From Brachybacterium aquaticum (GTDB lineage: Bacteria; Actinomycetota; Actinomycetes; Actinomycetales; Dermabacteraceae), in NCBI RefSeq assembly GCF_014204755.1, contig NZ_JACHLZ010000001.1, forward strand, positions 1,116,001 to 1,180,000: a stretch of 64,000 bases of DNA, read 5' to 3'. Each line of letters begins with the position of its first letter. Position 1 is the first letter of the stretch. Position numbers and translations under genes: made by a program. Positions 34,470 to 44,004 of this stretch are shown here, piece after piece. The notes under the pieces were generated by a model that searched no databases, was not told where the DNA came from, and saw only the letters and a program-made list of their open reading frames with translations.

Positions 34470-36166
34470 GGTGCCTCCTCGAGCACGGTGCGGGCCCCGG
34501 GCAGCAGACGCAGCACGGGGGTGCCGGTGGGGATCGCGTCGACGCGGTGGGTGACGACCACGACGGTCGACGCGGCGGGGACGAGCGAGGCGTCCGACGG
34601 ATCCAGCAGTGCGCGCAGCAGCGCGTCGCCGCGCGCGGCATCCAGGTGCTCGGTGGGCTCGTCGAGCAGCAGCACCGGGCCGCGGCGCAGCACCGCACGG
34701 GCCAGCAGCAGGCGCCTGCGCTCACCCCCGGAGACGGTGGTGCCGTCGGGCCCGAGCATCGTGTCCAGGCCCCGGGGGAGCCCGGCGAGCCAGTCGTCCA
34801 GGCCCGCCGCGACGAGCGCCCGGGTGAGCTCCTCGTCGGCGAGGTCCCCGCGCACCACCCGCAGGTTCTCCCGCAGCGTGGTCGCGAAGACGTGCCCGTC
34901 CTCGGCGAACATCGTCACGACCTCGCGCAGCGGGCCGTCCGGGGAGGAGACCTGCCCCTCGAGCGGGGCGAGGAGCCCGGCGAGGGTCGCCAGCAGCGTC
35001 GACTTCCCGGAGCCGGAGGGGCCGACGATGGCGAGGCGCGAGCCCGGCGGGAGGTCGAGGTCGAGAGCCGCGACCCGCGGCGCGTCGGCGGTCCAGCCGG
35101 CGGTGAGGGTGGTCGCCTGCAGGGTCGCGGTGGCGGGGCGGTCCGCGGGGACCGGAGCGGATTCGCCGACGGGCTCGCCGACGAGCTGGTCGAGGCGCCC
35201 GGCGGCGGCCTGCGAGCGGGCGAGCTGTGTCGCGGCGGCGGGCAGGGCGGTCGCCGCCTCGAAGGAGGACAGCGGCAGCAGGAGCAGGATGCCGATCTGC
35301 CCGGCGGAGAGGTCGCCCGCGGTCCACGCCGCACCCGCGGCGAGCAGGGAGCCGAGCACCCCGAGGACCATGCTCGCCGGCACCGCGGCGGCGGCGATCG
35401 CGGAGGGCAGGGCGGCGCGGTCGATCGAGGCGTCGTGCGCGCGCTGGGAGGCGCCGAGGGCGTCGAGGGACTCCTCGAGCCGGCCCGCGAGGCGCAGCGA
35501 GGAGGCGTCGTCGAGGATCTCCAGCGCCTGCGCGGTCACCGAGGAGCGCGTGGTCACCACCGCCTCCTCACGCAGCCGTGCCGCGCGGAGGGCGAACAGC
35601 GGCGCGAGCACGGAGGCGAGGACCAGGGAGGCGGCCATCGCGGCGGTCGCGGTGAGCGACAGCGGCGCGAAGGTCGCGAGCACCACCACGCCCATCACCA
35701 CTGCCACGAGCGCGGGGACGATCGCCTTGATGACGTGGTCGCCGAGCTCCTGCGCATCGTCGCCCAGCCGGGCGAGCAGGTCGCCGCGGCGAAGGCGGGT
35801 CAGGGCGTCGTCGGTGCGGGCGGCCAGCGCCGTGAACAGGCTCGTGCGCAGCGACACGACCCCGCGCAGGGCGACGTCGTGGGTAAGCATCCGCTCCACC
35901 CATCGGAACACGCCTCGGGAGACGCCGAGTGCGCGCACCGCCACCACCGCGACGGTGAGGTCCAGCACCGGCGGCATGGTCCAGGCGCGGGTGACGAGAT
36001 AGGCGGAGACCGCGGCGAGGGCGAAGGCCGCGCCGAGGGTCGCGCAGGCGGCGAGGACCGCGGCGGCGAGGCGCCGGCGGGGGATCGCGAGGGCCTGCTC
36101 GGCGCGGCGGAGCGGGGCAGCGGTGTGAGCGGCGGCGCGGGTGGTGGTGCGAGTGGCGGTGCTCAT
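34466..36166 (-). CDS. cydC: ABC transporter CydC (thiol/haem exporter subunit)
   Basis: Half-transporter of 566 residues with a six-helix membrane domain (about 20-310) and an ATPase domain: Walker A GPSGSGKST near residue 385, signature TVSGGERRRLLLARAVL and Walker B VLLLDEPTEHLD. With CydD it exports glutathione or cysteine-type reductants needed for haem insertion in cytochrome bd. It starts four bases inside the end of cydD (ATG overlapping the stop) and ends overlapping the histidine kinase start. The order C after D and next to cydAB sets the assignment. Confidence 0.9.
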   Translation of the reverse strand: MSTATRTTTRAAAHTAAPLRRAEQALAIPRRRLAAAVLAACATLGAAFALAAVSAYLVTRAWTMPPVLDLTVAVVAVRALGVSRGVFRWVERMLTHDVALRGVVSLRTSLFTALAARTDDALTRLRRGDLLARLGDDAQELGDHVIKAIVPALVAVVMGVVVLATFAPLSLTATAAMAASLVLASVLAPLFALRAARLREEAVVTTRSSVTAQALEILDDASSLRLAGRLEESLDALGASQRAHDASIDRAALPSAIAAAAVPASMVLGVLGSLLAAGAAWTAGDLSAGQIGILLLLPLSSFEAATALPAAATQLARSQAAAGRLDQLVGEPVGESAPVPADRPATATLQATTLTAGWTADAPRVAALDLDLPPGSRLAIVGPSGSGKSTLLATLAGLLAPLEGQVSSPDGPLREVVTMFAEDGHVFATTLRENLRVVRGDLADEELTRALVAAGLDDWLAGLPRGLDTMLGPDGTTVSGGERRRLLLARAVLRRGPVLLLDEPTEHLDAARGDALLRALLDPSDASLVPAASTVVVVTHRVDAIPTGTPVLRLLPGARTVLEEAP

Positions 36167-37869
36167 CGGGTCCTCGCCTCCAGCACGGCGACGTCGTCGG
36201 CCACCGCGACCAGCGGCGAGCGGTGCGCGACCACGAGCACGGTCCGGCCGTGCGCGCGCAGGGTGCGCAGCAGGACGAGCACCACCGCCTCGGCGGCGCC
36301 ATCGAGATGGGCGGTCGGCTCGTCGAGCACCACGAGCGGGGCGGGGGAGAGCATCGCCCGGGCGAGCGCGAGGCGCTGGCGCTCCCCGAGGGACAGCCCG
36401 TGCCCGGCCCGGCCGAGGTCCGCGTCCCAGCCGCGCTCGGCGACCACGGCGTCGAGCCCCGTCGCCGCAGCCGCGGCCTCGAGGTCCTCGTCGCTCGCGC
36501 CGGGGCGGGCGGCGGCGAGGACCTCCCGCAGGGTGCCGGGGGGCAGTACGGGCCGCTGGGGGAGATGGACGACCTGGTCCCACAGGGTGCGGCGCTCGAG
36601 GTCGCGCACGTCGGTGACGGTGCCGTCCGGGCCGACGATCTCCGCGCGGCCCTCGTCGGGCGCGAGCAGCCCGAGGAGCACCTGCACGGCGGTGGTCTTC
36701 CCGGCCCCGGAGGAGCCGGTGAGAGCGAGGACCCGGCCGGGGCGCACCGCGAGCTCCGCGGCCGACGGGGCGAGCCCGTCCCGGGAGCGGACCGAGACCC
36801 CGTGCAGCGCGAGCGTGGAGCGCGAGAGGTCCGGGGCCTGGGCGGTCCCGTCGGCCGGCGCCTCCTCGTCCAGGACCTCGAAGGCCGCGCCGACAGCCGC
36901 GAGCCCGTCGGTCGAGGCGTGGTACTGCGAGCCGACGTTGCGCAGCGGCTGGTACACCTCCGGGGCGAGGACCAGCACCGCGAGCGCGGGGGCGAGGTCC
37001 ATGTCCCCGTAGACCAGACGCATGCCGATGCTCACGGCGACGAGCGCGACGCACAGGGTCGCGAGCAGCTCGAGCACCATGGAGGAGAGGAAGGCGAACT
37101 TCAGCGAGCCCATGGCGGAGGTGCGGTGGCGATCGCCGAGCGCCTGGACGGTCCGCTCGGGGCCCTTCTCCCGGCCGAGCGCGCGCAGGGTGGGCAGGCC
37201 GTCCACGAGGTCCAGCAGCTGCGCCCACAGGGAGCGCATGTCCGCCAGGAGCCGCTCGGAGCGGCCGACGGTCAGCTTCCCCACCAGGATCATGAAGATC
37301 GGGATGAGCGGCAGGGTCACCACCGCGATCACGGCGCTCAGCGGGTCGAGCACCGCGATCGTGAGCAGGCAGAGCGGGGTGACGGTCGCCGAGAGCACCA
37401 GCTGCGGCACGTAGCCCACGAGGTACGGGTGCAGCTTCTCGATGCCCGTGGTCGCGAGCGCGGTGAGGTCCGCGCCGCGGCCCGCCCCGGCGCGGGGGCC
37501 GAGGCGGGCGGCGTGGCCGACGATCCGGGCGCGCAGCTCGCTGATCGCGGAGGTCGCGGCGCGGTGCGCGGTCGCCTCCTCGACGAGCACGGCCCCGGCC
37601 CGGACCAGCAGGGCCGCGACCAGCACGGCGAGCAGGGCCGGGGTGTTCTGCGGGACGTCGCGGGTGATCAGCAGGTCCGCGCCGAGCCGGGCGATGACCA
37701 GTGCGGTGACGATGACGCACGCCGCCTGCACGAGCCCCAGCACCACGGTGCGCAGCACATGGGTGCGGGCGGCGCGCACCTCCCGTACCAGGCGCGGGTC
37801 CAGCGGAGCGCGGCGGGTGCTCGCCCTCTCCTCGGCGGGGGCGTCGGGAGCGGCGGTCGTGGTGGTCAT
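36163..37869 (-). CDS. cydD: ABC transporter CydD (thiol/haem exporter subunit)
   Basis: Half-transporter of 568 residues. Membrane segments begin with TVVLGLVQAACVIVTALVIARL; the intracellular LVDGLPTLRALGREKG loop is the CydD hallmark. ATPase domain: Walker A TGSSGAGKTTAVQ near residue 370, signature GLSLGERQRLALARAML, Walker B VVLDEPTAHLDG. The N-terminal 25 residues are disordered. It begins 29 bases after cydB. Separate cydC and cydD genes are kept here rather than the CydDC fusion seen in some actinobacteria. Confidence 0.9.
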   Translation of the reverse strand: MTTTTAAPDAPAEERASTRRAPLDPRLVREVRAARTHVLRTVVLGLVQAACVIVTALVIARLGADLLITRDVPQNTPALLAVLVAALLVRAGAVLVEEATAHRAATSAISELRARIVGHAARLGPRAGAGRGADLTALATTGIEKLHPYLVGYVPQLVLSATVTPLCLLTIAVLDPLSAVIAVVTLPLIPIFMILVGKLTVGRSERLLADMRSLWAQLLDLVDGLPTLRALGREKGPERTVQALGDRHRTSAMGSLKFAFLSSMVLELLATLCVALVAVSIGMRLVYGDMDLAPALAVLVLAPEVYQPLRNVGSQYHASTDGLAAVGAAFEVLDEEAPADGTAQAPDLSRSTLALHGVSVRSRDGLAPSAAELAVRPGRVLALTGSSGAGKTTAVQVLLGLLAPDEGRAEIVGPDGTVTDVRDLERRTLWDQVVHLPQRPVLPPGTLREVLAAARPGASDEDLEAAAAATGLDAVVAERGWDADLGRAGHGLSLGERQRLALARAMLSPAPLVVLDEPTAHLDGAAEAVVLVLLRTLRAHGRTVLVVAHRSPLVAVADDVAVLEARTR

Positions 37870-37898
37870 CGCGGACAGTGTGTCAGTTCTGCTCTGTG

Positions 37899-38984
37899 TC
37901 AGTTCTGCTCGAACGCGTCCCGGTAGCCCTGCTTCGCCTTCTCCACGAGGCGGCTGCCCGGGGCGGGGGAGTCCTCGTCGCCGATCCGGTGGCGGAAGAC
38001 CCGGTAGGTCCAGATCACGTAGGCGATGACGATCGGCAGGAAGATGCACAGCGCCACCAGCATCACGGTGAGGGTGTGCGGGGTGGAGGAGGCGTTCGCG
38101 ACCGTGAGCGAGTTCGCGGCATCGTTCGTGGCCGGCATGACGTAGGGGAACAGTCCGCCTAAGAGGGAGACCGCGGCCCCGCCGATGGCGGTGGTGGTCG
38201 CGCCGAACGCGAGCCCCTCGCGGCGGGCGCGCACGAAGGGCACCACGGCGATGAGCGCCACGGCCGCGATCGCGATCGGGACCAGGGTCAGCCACGTGTT
38301 CGAGTGGGCGAACTGGAACCACAGCAGGTAGGCGGCGCCGGCCACGATGGTCGGCCACACCAGGACCCCGGCGAGGCGGTGGGCGTCCTCGCGCAGCTGC
38401 CCCTCCACCTTCAGGGCGAGGTAGAGGGTGCCGTGCAGCCAGAACAGGAGCACGAACACGATCCCGCCCAGCAGCGCGAAGGGGTTCAGCAGGCCCAGCA
38501 GAGACGTGGTCACCCAGTGGTTCTGGTCGATCGCGACGCCCGCGACGATGTTCGAGAAGGCGACGCCCCACAGCAGCGCGGGCGCGAAGCCGCCGATCAC
38601 GTGGACGACGTCCCAGCCGTTCCTCCAGCGGTCGGAGTCGACCTTGTCGCGCCACTTGAAGGCGCACACGCGCACGATCAGCACCAGCAGCAGGAGCAGC
38701 AGGGCGAGGTAGAAGCCGGAGAACAGCGTCGCGTACCACTCGGGGAAGGCCGCGAAGAGCAGCGCGCCGCCGGTGATGACCCAGACCTCGTTGCCGTCCC
38801 AGACGGGGCCGATGGTGCGCAGGATCGTGCCGCGGGTGCCGACGCCGCGCTTCCAGAACGCGGCGACGTTCATCTGCACGCCGAAGTCGAAGCCCTCGAG
38901 CACGAAGTAGGCGAGGAAGAAGAAGGCGATGATGAAGAACCACAGGGTCTGCAGACCGGTGGGCTCGAGCATGGAGGCGTCCAT
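37899..38984 (-). CDS. cydB: Cytochrome bd ubiquinol/menaquinol oxidase subunit II
   Basis: Membrane protein of 361 residues, the normal length, with eight or nine hydrophobic segments. LEGFDFGVQMN near residue 29 and GPVWDGNEVWVITGGALLFAAFP near 60 are the conserved CydB blocks. With CydA it forms the high-affinity bd oxidase reducing O2 at low oxygen. It starts 19 bases after cydA. Confidence 0.95.
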   Translation of the reverse strand: MDASMLEPTGLQTLWFFIIAFFFLAYFVLEGFDFGVQMNVAAFWKRGVGTRGTILRTIGPVWDGNEVWVITGGALLFAAFPEWYATLFSGFYLALLLLLLVLIVRVCAFKWRDKVDSDRWRNGWDVVHVIGGFAPALLWGVAFSNIVAGVAIDQNHWVTTSLLGLLNPFALLGGIVFVLLFWLHGTLYLALKVEGQLREDAHRLAGVLVWPTIVAGAAYLLWFQFAHSNTWLTLVPIAIAAVALIAVVPFVRARREGLAFGATTTAIGGAAVSLLGGLFPYVMPATNDAANSLTVANASSTPHTLTVMLVALCIFLPIVIAYVIWTYRVFRHRIGDEDSPAPGSRLVEKAKQGYRDAFEQN

Positions 38985-39003
38985 GAGAATCTGCGGTCCC
39001 TTC

Positions 39004-40560
39004 TCAGTAGTCGAAGGACAGGGTCGGGGTGTCGAGCTCGGCCGTCTCCGGATCGCGCTGCGGCAGCGGCGCGCCCTTCAGCGCGGCCTTCTGCATCATG
39101 CGGAACCAGAACACGGCCAGCACGCCGTAGACGAGGGTGAAGGCGACCATCGAGGTCAGCACCATCCACTCGGGATGGCTGGAGACGCCCTGCATGGTCA
39201 TCAGCCGGATCGTGGGGTCGTCGGGGTTGGGGTGGACGACCCAGGGCTGGCGGCCGATCTCGGTGAACACCCAGCCGGCGGAGTTGGCGAGGAAGGGCAT
39301 CGGGATCGCGAGCACGGTGAACCACTGGAAGGCCTTCGACCCGGTGGTGCGGGCATTCTCGCCCTTGCCGCGGGTGGCCCACAGCGCCCAGAAGGCGACG
39401 ATGCCGCTGAAGGCCGCCAGGCCCATCATCAGGCGGAAGGACCAGTAGGTGACGAACAGGTTCGGGCGGTAGTCCACCTCGACCTCGTTGCCGTGGATGT
39501 CGGTCGCGGTCTCGCCGAACTGCTCCTTGTACTGGGCGTTGAGGTCGTCCACGCCCTGCAGGGTGGCGCTGGGATCGTTGGTCGCCAGGATCGAGGTGAC
39601 GTAGGGGATCCCGATGAGGTGGGTGACGCCCGAGCAGTCGGTGCTGAAGGCGTCGGGGCCGCCGACGGTGAGGATCGAGAAGGGAACCCCGGAGGAGGTG
39701 TCGCAGTGCGCCTCGGCAGAGGCCATCTTCATCGGCTGCTGCTCGAACATGATCTTCGCCTGCGCGTCGCCGGAGATCACGAGCACGATCGCGGAGAGGA
39801 ACATCGCCACCACGCCGAAGCGGACGGTGGGGCGGTACAGATCGCGGGCGGCGTGATGGTGCTCCTGGCCCTCGGGGGTCGCAAGGCCCAGCTCGCGGGC
39901 CTTGTTGTGGTGCTTGACCATGTGCCAGGAGGCGACGCCGACCACGAACGCCGAGGCGACGAGCCACGCTCCGGAGATGACGTGCGGGAATGCGGCGAGC
40001 GTGGTGATGTTCGTGAGCACGGAGAGGATCGAGCCCTGCGCGGGATCGAGCTCGGCGCGTCCGGTCTCGGGGTTCAGGACCGCGCCGACGGGGTGCTGCA
40101 TGAACGAGTTCGCGGCGATGATGAAGTACGCCGAGGCCATGGTGCCGATCGCGACCGCCCAGATCGTCAGCAGGTGGATCCGCTCGGGCATCTTGCCCCA
40201 GCCGAAGATCCACAGGCCCAGGAACACCGACTCCAGGAAGAAGGCGACCAGGCCCTCGAGCGCGAGCGGCGCCCCGAACACGTCACCGACGAAGCGGGAG
40301 TACTCCGACCAGTTCATGCCGAACTGGAACTCCTGGACGATGCCGGTGGCGATGCCGATGCCGAAGTTCACGATCAGCATCGAGCCGAAGAACTTCGTCA
40401 TCCGCGTCCAGGCGTCCTTGCGGACGGGGTCCTTGGACAGCACCGCGCGGGTCTGCATGATCGCCACGAGCAGCGACAGACCGATCGTGAGCGGCACGAA
40501 GATGAAGTGGTACACGGTGGTGATGCCGAACTGCCACCGTGCGAGGTCGAGGGCTTCCAT
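39004..40560 (-). CDS. cydA: Cytochrome bd oxidase subunit I
   Basis: Membrane protein of 518 residues carrying haems b558, b595 and d. The N-terminal LARWQFGITTVYHFIFVPLTIG contains the b595/d-ligand His; QFGMNWSEYSRFVGDVFG and GWVFTEIGRQPWVVH are conserved. The quinol-binding Q-loop lies after about residue 250 and appears to be of the long form or intermediate, with AHCDTSSGVPF and CSGVTHLIG Cys residues that might form a disulfide. First gene of cydABDC-kinase. ATG 40560 is preceded by GGGGAGGATCC. Confidence 0.95.
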   Translation of the reverse strand: MEALDLARWQFGITTVYHFIFVPLTIGLSLLVAIMQTRAVLSKDPVRKDAWTRMTKFFGSMLIVNFGIGIATGIVQEFQFGMNWSEYSRFVGDVFGAPLALEGLVAFFLESVFLGLWIFGWGKMPERIHLLTIWAVAIGTMASAYFIIAANSFMQHPVGAVLNPETGRAELDPAQGSILSVLTNITTLAAFPHVISGAWLVASAFVVGVASWHMVKHHNKARELGLATPEGQEHHHAARDLYRPTVRFGVVAMFLSAIVLVISGDAQAKIMFEQQPMKMASAEAHCDTSSGVPFSILTVGGPDAFSTDCSGVTHLIGIPYVTSILATNDPSATLQGVDDLNAQYKEQFGETATDIHGNEVEVDYRPNLFVTYWSFRLMMGLAAFSGIVAFWALWATRGKGENARTTGSKAFQWFTVLAIPMPFLANSAGWVFTEIGRQPWVVHPNPDDPTIRLMTMQGVSSHPEWMVLTSMVAFTLVYGVLAVFWFRMMQKAALKGAPLPQRDPETAELDTPTLSFDY

Positions 40561-40912
40561 GGATCCTCCCCAGAGAACGACGCACTGTCAGAAAAGCTAG
40601 GCGGCGAACCCGCCGCTCCTGAGGACCATGGTCCCCTGTGACGTGGGTGCATGTCCTCCTCGGGCGGGGATCGGCGCTGTGCCATACTGACCGAGGCACT
40701 CTTCCGCTCCGTACCGGGCGGAAGAACCTCCCGGCGCCGAGTCGTCGGAGCGACGGCCACGCGGAACACCGCGACCGCACCGCTCCCGACGCACGGCATC
40801 GCAGCGCTCCCGCAGGGGAGCTGCGCGACGGCGAGGGCCAGAGACTTCCGTCCCCAGGGACGATGACCGGACGGGGCCAGGGTGCGCTGGCCCTCGTGAA
40901 GGAGACGGCCGC
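40561..40912. promoter_or_regulatory. Divergent regulatory region cydA / rne
   Basis: The 352-base gap carries the start sites for cydA (leftward) and rne (rightward). No gene is seen. A perfect 12-base palindrome GGACCATGGTCC sits at 40623-40634, about 65 bases before cydA. A CATACT hexamer at 40683-40688 may be the rne -10 box, giving a leader of over 200 bases. That leader can form several hairpins, for example CCGGGCGG/CCTCCCGG (40714-40734). No Rex or full CRP-type site is recognisable. Confidence 0.45.
40874..40893 (+). promoter_or_regulatory. Hairpin immediately upstream of the rne ribosome site
   Basis: GGGCCAG (40874-40880) pairs with CTGGCCC (40887-40893) around loop GGTGCG. It ends four bases before the GAAGGAGA ribosome site and could be an RNase or translational control element for rne. 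Confidence 0.45.
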
Positions 40913-43753
40913 ATGGCTGAGAGCACCCACAACCCCGCGCAGGACCCCTCGTCGCAGGAGTCGCCCGCCGCCCCGCCCGTGCGCCGTCGGCGGCGCGCCG
41001 GCGCCCCCGCCGGAGCCCCGGCGTTCACCCCGCCGGCCGTGCCCGCGCCGGAGAGCACCGCGCCGCGCACCGTCGTCGCCCCGCAGAGTGCCGAGCCCCT
41101 CGCTCCCGCCCCCGTCTCCGCGCCCCGCAAGCGCCGCCGCGCCGGTGCGCCCGCAGGGGCACCGGCCGCGGTCGTCCCGGCGGCTCAGGAGCCGGCGGTC
41201 GAGGAGCCAGTCGTCGCGGAGCAGCCCGTCGTCGAGGAGGAGACCCCCGAGCAGGCGCTCTCGGCGAACCCCGTCGTCGACGATCTGCGCGCCCTCGCCT
41301 CCGCGCGCGGCGCCGCGTCCCCGGCCGCTTCTCCGGCCGACGCCCCTGCCGAGACCGCCCCCACCGAGGACGAGGACCGTGCCCGCCGCCGCGAGCAGGT
41401 CCAGATGGACTTCGCCTCCCTGCTCTTCCAGGCGCCCACCCCCCAGCCGCGCACCACCGTCGGCCCGCAGGACGCGGTCGACGCTGAGGACACCGACGAG
41501 GACGAGGAGACGGGCGAGCAGGAGGAGACCCCCTCGACCTCCCGCCGCTCCCGCTCCCGCTCGCGCCGCTCCGCCCAGCGCGCCGAGGGCGAGGCCCCGG
41601 CCGCGGACGGCGCGGACCACGCGACCTCCGAGGACGACGACTCCTCCGACGAGGGCGACGGCGACCAGGACGGGGCCGAGCGCTCCGAGGGCTCCGGCTC
41701 CTCGCGCCGCCGCCGCCGTCGCGGCGGTCGGGGCCGACGCGGCCGCGGCCGCGGGGACGACGACTCCCCGAACGACTCCCAGAACGGTGAGGACTCCGAG
41801 GGCGTGTCCGACGACGCGGGCTCGGCCGACGGTGCGGAGGACTCCGAGGGCTCCGACGAGTCCGACGCCGAGACCGGCGACCAGGGCTCCGGCGAAGGCT
41901 CCGGCTCCTCCACGGGCTCCAGCTCCCGCCGTCGCCGCCGTCGCCGCCGCTCCGGCAGCTCCTCGGACGACGGCTCCTCGCCGGACGATCCGCCGAACAC
42001 CGTGGTGAAGGTGCGCGAGGCCCGCGACGAGGTCAAGTCCGTCAAGGGCTCGACCCGCCTGGAGGCCAAGCGCCAGCGCCGCCGCGAGGGCCGCGACGCC
42101 GGTCGCCGCCGCAACGTCATCACCGAGGCCGAGTTCCTCGCCCGCCGCGAGTCGGTCAAGCGCTCGATGGTGGTGCGCGAGCGCCCGGGCCGCACCCAGA
42201 TCGCGGTGCTCGAGGACGACGTGCTCGTCGAGCACTACGTCGCCCAGAAGTCGCAGACCTCGATGGTCGGCAACGTGTACGTCGGCAAGGTCCAGAACGT
42301 GCTGCCCTCGATGGAGGCCGCGTTCGTGGACATCGGCAAGGGCCGCAACGCCGTGCTCTACGCCGGTGAGGTGAACTGGGACGCCGCGGGCCTGGAGGGT
42401 CAGCCGCGCCGCATCGAGCTCGCCCTGAAGAGCGGCGACCCGGTGCTCGTGCAGGTCACCAAGGACCCCATCGGTCACAAGGGCGCCCGCCTGACCAGCC
42501 AGATCTCACTGCCCGGCCGCTACGTCGTGTTCGTGCCCGGCGGCTCCATGACCGGCATCTCCCGGAAGCTGCCCGACACCGAGCGCAACCGGCTGAAGAA
42601 GATCATGCGCCAGATCATCCCCGAGGACGCGGGCGTCATCGTGCGCACCGCCGCCGAGGGCGCGAGCGAGGAGGAGCTGACGCGCGACGTCGAGCGCCTG
42701 CGCGCCCAGTGGGAGAAGATCCAGAAGGCCCAGAAGTCGAAGTCCGCGCCCGTCGCGCTCTCCCAGGAGCCCGACATCGCCATCAAGGTGGTCCGCGACG
42801 TGTTCAACGAGGACTTCACCTCGCTGATCGTCGAGGGCAGCAAGGTCTACGACGACGTGCACGAGTACGTCTCCGAGGTCGCCCCCGACCTGCTCGAGCG
42901 CGTCACCCGCCACGTCGGCGAGACCGACGTCTTCGCCAAGCACCGCATCGACGAGCAGCTGCTGAAGGCCATGGACCGCAAGGTCTACCTGCCCTCCGGC
43001 GGCTCCCTGGTCATCGACCGTACCGAGGCGATGACCGTCGTGGACGTCAACACCGGCAAGTTCACCGGCTCCGGCGGCTCCCTCGAGGAGACCGTCACCA
43101 AGAACAACCTCGAGGCGGCCGAGGAGATCGTGCGCCAGCTGCGGCTGCGCGACATCGGCGGCATCATCGTCATCGACTTCATCGACATGGTCCTCGAGGC
43201 CAACCGCGACCTCGTGCTGCGGCGCCTGGTCGAGTGCCTCGGCCGGGACCGCACCAAGCACCAGGTCGCCGAGGTGACCTCGCTGGGCCTGGTGCAGATG
43301 ACCCGCAAGCGCGTGGGCCAGGGCCTCGTGGAGACCTTCTCCACCACCTGCGAGCACTGCCACGGCCGCGGCATGGTCGTGGACATGGACGGCGAGCACG
43401 GCCACCAGCACGGCGGCGGCTCCGGCGGCAACGGCGGTGGCGGCAGCAACGGCGGCAGCGGCTCCGAGGACTCCTCGAAGTCGTCCTCCCGCCGGCGCGG
43501 TCGCCGCGGCCGCGGGGGAGCGAAGGACGAGGACGAGCAGGGCGTCGAGAACGGCGCCGAGGAGCAGCACGGCGACGTGCACCGCCTCGCCGACGACGAG
43601 GGCTCCCGTGCCCTCGCCCGGGCCACCATCGCCTCGATCGCCGCCGCCTCGTCCGGCAGCCACTCCCACCCGGAGGTCGTCGTCGACGGCCAGGTGGTGT
43701 CGGTGGAGGAGCCGGAAGCCTCGGACGCCCCGGAAGCGCCGTCCGAGGGGTGA
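40913..43753 (+). CDS. rne: Ribonuclease E/G family protein
   Basis: Protein of 946 residues. A long disordered N-terminal extension (1-380) contains two copies of an RRRRAGAPAGAPA-type element, acidic stretches and RGGRGRRGRGRG-like basic runs that probably bind RNA or partners. The catalytic half follows: S1 domain with VGNVYVGKVQNVLPSMEAAFVDIG near 455, then VVDVNTGKFTGSGGS and VIDFIDM with the Mg-binding aspartates, and the zinc-link-like TCEHCHGRG. The C-terminus is Gly/His- and Arg-rich. Actinobacterial RNase E has this inverted layout (scaffold before catalysis). It has a structured leader. Confidence 0.93.
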   Translation: MAESTHNPAQDPSSQESPAAPPVRRRRRAGAPAGAPAFTPPAVPAPESTAPRTVVAPQSAEPLAPAPVSAPRKRRRAGAPAGAPAAVVPAAQEPAVEEPVVAEQPVVEEETPEQALSANPVVDDLRALASARGAASPAASPADAPAETAPTEDEDRARRREQVQMDFASLLFQAPTPQPRTTVGPQDAVDAEDTDEDEETGEQEETPSTSRRSRSRSRRSAQRAEGEAPAADGADHATSEDDDSSDEGDGDQDGAERSEGSGSSRRRRRRGGRGRRGRGRGDDDSPNDSQNGEDSEGVSDDAGSADGAEDSEGSDESDAETGDQGSGEGSGSSTGSSSRRRRRRRRSGSSSDDGSSPDDPPNTVVKVREARDEVKSVKGSTRLEAKRQRRREGRDAGRRRNVITEAEFLARRESVKRSMVVRERPGRTQIAVLEDDVLVEHYVAQKSQTSMVGNVYVGKVQNVLPSMEAAFVDIGKGRNAVLYAGEVNWDAAGLEGQPRRIELALKSGDPVLVQVTKDPIGHKGARLTSQISLPGRYVVFVPGGSMTGISRKLPDTERNRLKKIMRQIIPEDAGVIVRTAAEGASEEELTRDVERLRAQWEKIQKAQKSKSAPVALSQEPDIAIKVVRDVFNEDFTSLIVEGSKVYDDVHEYVSEVAPDLLERVTRHVGETDVFAKHRIDEQLLKAMDRKVYLPSGGSLVIDRTEAMTVVDVNTGKFTGSGGSLEETVTKNNLEAAEEIVRQLRLRDIGGIIVIDFIDMVLEANRDLVLRRLVECLGRDRTKHQVAEVTSLGLVQMTRKRVGQGLVETFSTTCEHCHGRGMVVDMDGEHGHQHGGGSGGNGGGGSNGGSGSEDSSKSSSRRRGRRGRGGAKDEDEQGVENGAEEQHGDVHRLADDEGSRALARATIASIAAASSGSHSHPEVVVDGQVVSVEEPEASDAPEAPSEG

Positions 43754-43805
43754 CGTGTTCCACAGGGTGTGACCGTGTTCTCGCAGGTCGGACCGTGTCC
43801 GGTGG

Positions 43806-43834
43806 TTGACCGGCTGTTCACGGGATCGTAAGCT
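43806..43834 (+). promoter_or_regulatory. Promoter of rplU-rpmA
   Basis: TTGACC (43806-43811) and TAAGCT (43829-43834) are separated by exactly 17 bases. Start near 43841 leaves a leader of about 160 bases before rplU. Confidence 0.7.
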
Positions 43835-44004
43835 GTCCCCTGGCGCAAATGCGTCGCAGTCGTGATTCCGGTGGACATCGCGCGACCGCATCTCCCGCCC
43901 GGCCCCTCGGAGCCGGGGATGGTTGACGGTCGCAGGTCCGCGGTGGACACCCGGCAGGGAGCACGACTCAACAGCAGATCCGATTCACAAGATGGAGCAG
44001 TGAC

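Noticed and set aside
40637..40652. CRP/GlxR-like site TGTGACGTGGGTGCAT upstream of cydA
   Set aside because: Only the left half matches the TGTGA-N6-TCACA consensus; the right half is TGCAT. One half-site is expected by chance.
40913..42100. Repeated Arg/Gly and Asp/Ser stretches in the first third of rne as a repeat element
   Set aside because: They are low-complexity protein sequence typical of actinobacterial RNase E, not a DNA repeat or mobile element.
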